This document shows, in pieces, positions 62,330 through 64,000 of a stretch of DNA of 64,000 nucleotides (positions within the stretch are counted from its first letter, which is position 1; every line of letters starts with the position of its first letter). A model generated the notes under the pieces. It was not told the origin of the DNA, ran no database searches, and was given only the letters and a program-made list of their open reading frames with translations. The stretch is from the NCBI RefSeq assembly GCF_001634365.1, contig NZ_CP014579.1, forward strand, positions 186,001-250,000, written 5' to 3'. The stretch is from Paraburkholderia phytofirmans OLGA172. Its GTDB lineage: Bacteria > Pseudomonadota > Gammaproteobacteria > Burkholderiales > Burkholderiaceae. Made by a program: the position numbers and the translations under genes.

Positions 62330-63115
62330 CTAATCGAGAATCCTCGATGCGAGAAGGCCACCGTCAGCCAGCACGTTGGCGCCGACGACCCATGCGCTAT
62401 CCGTTGTCAACAGGAACGCGATAACCGGGGCAATGTCTTCTGGGCGCCCAACGCCACCCGCGCGGTGGATGGCGTCCTCTACATTTGCTGAGCCGAGGGT
62501 CGTGCGGAAATCATTAAGGATCGGCGTGTCAGTCGGACCCGGGCTTACACAGTTCATCCGGATTCCCGTCGCGCGGCGCAGCGTGACTGCACGGCCCATC
62601 GTCCAGACGATGAGCGCTTCCTTAAAGTACGGATAGGCTTGCGCGTCTGAAACCGGGTTGCTCTCGAGCCAGCGCAAGCCGTCCGTGAAGCTCGCGGTGC
62701 TTCCGAGGTCGACGTGAATCTTTTGCCTTTCTCGCCAGTTTTGCCCAGCCGTGGACGCGACGTTGACAATAGAGCCTCCCTTCACCATCTTCGGAATCAC
62801 GGCTTCAGTTAGCTGCCTCAGCCCGAGGTAGTTGATTCGCGCGACCCGGTCGGATCCAACGGTCCCCGGGACGCCGGCTACGTTGCACAACCCGGTCAGC
62901 GTGTCGGGCAGTTGTTGGGCCGCAGCATTGATTGAATCCGGGTCAGCCAGGTCAATCTGAACGAACTGGGCAACAGGAAAGTCCGGCTTGTTTCTGTCCA
63001 GCGCGATAACGCTTGCGCCACGCGAGCTTAGCAGACGTGCCGTTTCAGCGCCGATGCCGGATGCGGCTCCTGTAATAGCGACAGTCATTGTCGCTGCGGA
63101 TGATGGAGTTGCCAT
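62330..63115 (-). CDS. short-chain dehydrogenase/reductase (coniferyl-alcohol dehydrogenase-like)
   Basis: A 261-residue classical SDR. The cofactor motif TGAASGIGAETA is at 15-26, NVAGVPG at 78-84, catalytic Ser121 in NVASTAG and the Tyr161-x3-Lys165 pair in YPYFK. The extended loop between Ser and Tyr (about 25 residues) is characteristic of 3-alpha-hydroxysteroid/coniferyl alcohol dehydrogenases. AGAGGA precedes the ATG. Aromatic alcohol oxidation would suit the locus. Confidence 0.88.
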   Translation of the reverse strand: MATPSSAATMTVAITGAASGIGAETARLLSSRGASVIALDRNKPDFPVAQFVQIDLADPDSINAAAQQLPDTLTGLCNVAGVPGTVGSDRVARINYLGLRQLTEAVIPKMVKGGSIVNVASTAGQNWRERQKIHVDLGSTASFTDGLRWLESNPVSDAQAYPYFKEALIVWTMGRAVTLRRATGIRMNCVSPGPTDTPILNDFRTTLGSANVEDAIHRAGGVGRPEDIAPVIAFLLTTDSAWVVGANVLADGGLLASRILD

Positions 63116-63376
63116 ATTTTCCTCTGAGTAAGGCGTAATCGGGTCGACAAATCAGGAGTCGGTCGACAGGTAGCTGGACCTGCGCCTCCGAACGAGATAC
63201 GTCGTCTCCGGGTTGAACGTTAGTTTTGGGGGTTATATGTAGAGCAGCAGTCAATGCGGGTCGCGCGCGGCACCGCTCAGAACCTTACTGGTGAACCGGA
63301 TTGTTCGCTCAAGCAATCGCACAAATCCACACACTTTCATTGATAGGAAACTTTCGACGGTATTTATGGGATTGGT

Positions 63377-63405
63377 GGGTGGTCGGGGGGGCGGGGACGC
63401 TTGGG
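63377..63405 (+). other. G-quadruplex-like motif
   Basis: Runs GGG, GGGGGGG, GGGG and GGG are separated by loops of 5, 1 and 6 bases on the plus strand, meeting the usual G3+N1-7 rule. It lies in the 442-base divergent promoter region between the SDR and DUF1857 genes (63116-63557), which otherwise holds no gene. Confidence 0.6.
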
Positions 63406-63557
63406 AGGCGTTTCAAGCCACCGAAACATATAGATGGGACTTATTGTCTGGAATAAGGCGAAACAATGGTTTCAGTTCGATGGGGACTCTAGAATCCAAT
63501 GGCATCGTCGACGATGTAGGTCGACGAATTGACTATTTGTTTAAACCGGAGACAGCA

Positions 63558-64000
63558 ATGATTAGCGTGAGTCGCAAGCTGGAAGTCAATCCCGCCGATG
63601 GTTCAGCGGGCATCAAGTTGAATCGTCAACAGGTTTGGGTCGGATTGGTACGCAAGGCGGAAAACGCAGTGCCGTACGTAGAGGCGATCACCAGTTGCGT
63701 AGTGGTGCAGCAGCAGCCTGAGCGGCTGATTCGCGAAGTTGTCCTGCACGGCGAGACTCTGCAAGAACTCATCTTGTTCTTCCCGGAAGAGCGCGTCGAA
63801 TTCGTGCGCCTGTCAGGTCAGGCAAAGGGATTGATCAAGAATATCATCGAAGAAGACCCAGATGGAACGCTGCACTTGCGCTTCACCTTCGACATGGTGC
63901 TTGAAGGCGTGGAACCCGGCAGTGAGAAAGAGAAGGAGTTTGCTGCGGGCATGGAGGCGGCCTATCTGGACGCTGTACGAACGACGCTGCGCCGTATCCG
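63558..64000 (+). CDS. DUF1857 / AtaL-like SRPBCC protein, cut by the window end
   Basis: At least 147 residues, running off the right edge without a stop. GGAGAC sits eight bases before the ATG. The sequence (ISVSRKLEVNP, then QVWVGLVRKAENAVPYVEAI) and the C-terminal DMVLEGVEPGSEKEKEF match the AtaL-like group of the SRPBCC/START fold, small ligand-binding proteins seen in catabolic gene sets; family length is ~155-165, so only the last few residues are missing. Its function is unknown. It is divergent from the SDR gene. Confidence 0.75.
   Translation, partial: MISVSRKLEVNPADGSAGIKLNRQQVWVGLVRKAENAVPYVEAITSCVVVQQQPERLIREVVLHGETLQELILFFPEERVEFVRLSGQAKGLIKNIIEEDPDGTLHLRFTFDMVLEGVEPGSEKEKEFAAGMEAAYLDAVRTTLRRI

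Noticed and set aside
1..64000. Insertion sequences, CRISPR arrays, tRNA or rRNA genes
   Set aside because: No transposase-like protein, regularly spaced repeat array or recognisable structural RNA was seen by eye; a covariance-model search was not possible.

Overview
The window looks like an accessory, catabolism-rich stretch of a Burkholderia-type betaproteobacterium (Paraburkholderia, Caballeronia or a relative), probably a secondary chromosome or megaplasmid. The basis is four trimeric Gram-negative porins, three with the signal-peptide junction AQSSVTLYG common in Burkholderiales, the density of LysR, IclR, GntR, MarR and TetR regulators beside short catabolic operons, and moderately high GC. 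I see no rRNA, tRNA, CRISPR array, complete insertion sequence or replication origin.

Layout. 0.5-3 kb: a small hypothetical gene, a pirin and a divergent LysR regulator. 3.7-16.5 kb: a plus-strand aromatic operon of meta-cleavage hydrolase, extradiol dioxygenase, class II aldolase-like decarboxylase, hydratase, acetaldehyde dehydrogenase, aldolase, Rieske dioxygenase alpha and beta, Rieske ferredoxin, PdxA-like dehydrogenase, ferredoxin reductase, MHS transporter and porin. This reads as a complete route from an aromatic carboxylate to pyruvate and acetyl-CoA. 16.5-17.9 kb: a HTH/citrate-synthase-like protein with altered catalytic residues. 18.1-24.8 kb: a porin, then a minus-strand operon (DUF485, sodium:solute symporter, maleate isomerase-like protein, cupin, amidohydrolase) with a divergent IclR regulator. 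25-29.9 kb: a second ring-cleavage-like operon (beta-hydroxyacid dehydrogenase, NIPSNAP, VOC dioxygenase, YciI, FAH hydrolase) with a divergent LysR. 30.2-35.4 kb: vanillate demethylase-like oxygenase and reductase, GntR and TetR regulators and an aldehyde dehydrogenase.

35.5-36.6 kb: two unknown genes, one with membrane segments and a peptidoglycan-binding domain. 37.2-44.8 kb: a porin, then a minus-strand unit of ABC permease, ATPase, Tat-type lipoprotein binding protein, acyl-CoA-dehydrogenase-like flavoprotein, succinate dehydrogenase/AprA-like flavoprotein and a two-cluster [4Fe-4S] ferredoxin, which I read as a candidate uncharacterised organosulfur or related scavenging system. 45-48.2 kb: an amino-acid/polyamine permease, a nitrilase-superfamily amidase and a LuxR-type regulator. 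48.4-54.5 kb: a P450 three-component hydroxylase operon ending in gentisate dioxygenase and a fumarylpyruvate-hydrolase-like enzyme, with a divergent LysR. 55-63.1 kb: a porin with an unusual N-terminal insert, a decayed reading frame, a MarR regulator, a chemoreceptor, an aromatic-acid transporter, a PNPOx-like protein and an SDR. The right edge cuts a DUF1857/AtaL-like gene.

The repeated pattern is a self-contained module of transporter or porin, oxygenase or hydrolase, and regulator. No search could be run; family calls rest on motifs, lengths and gene order read by eye.
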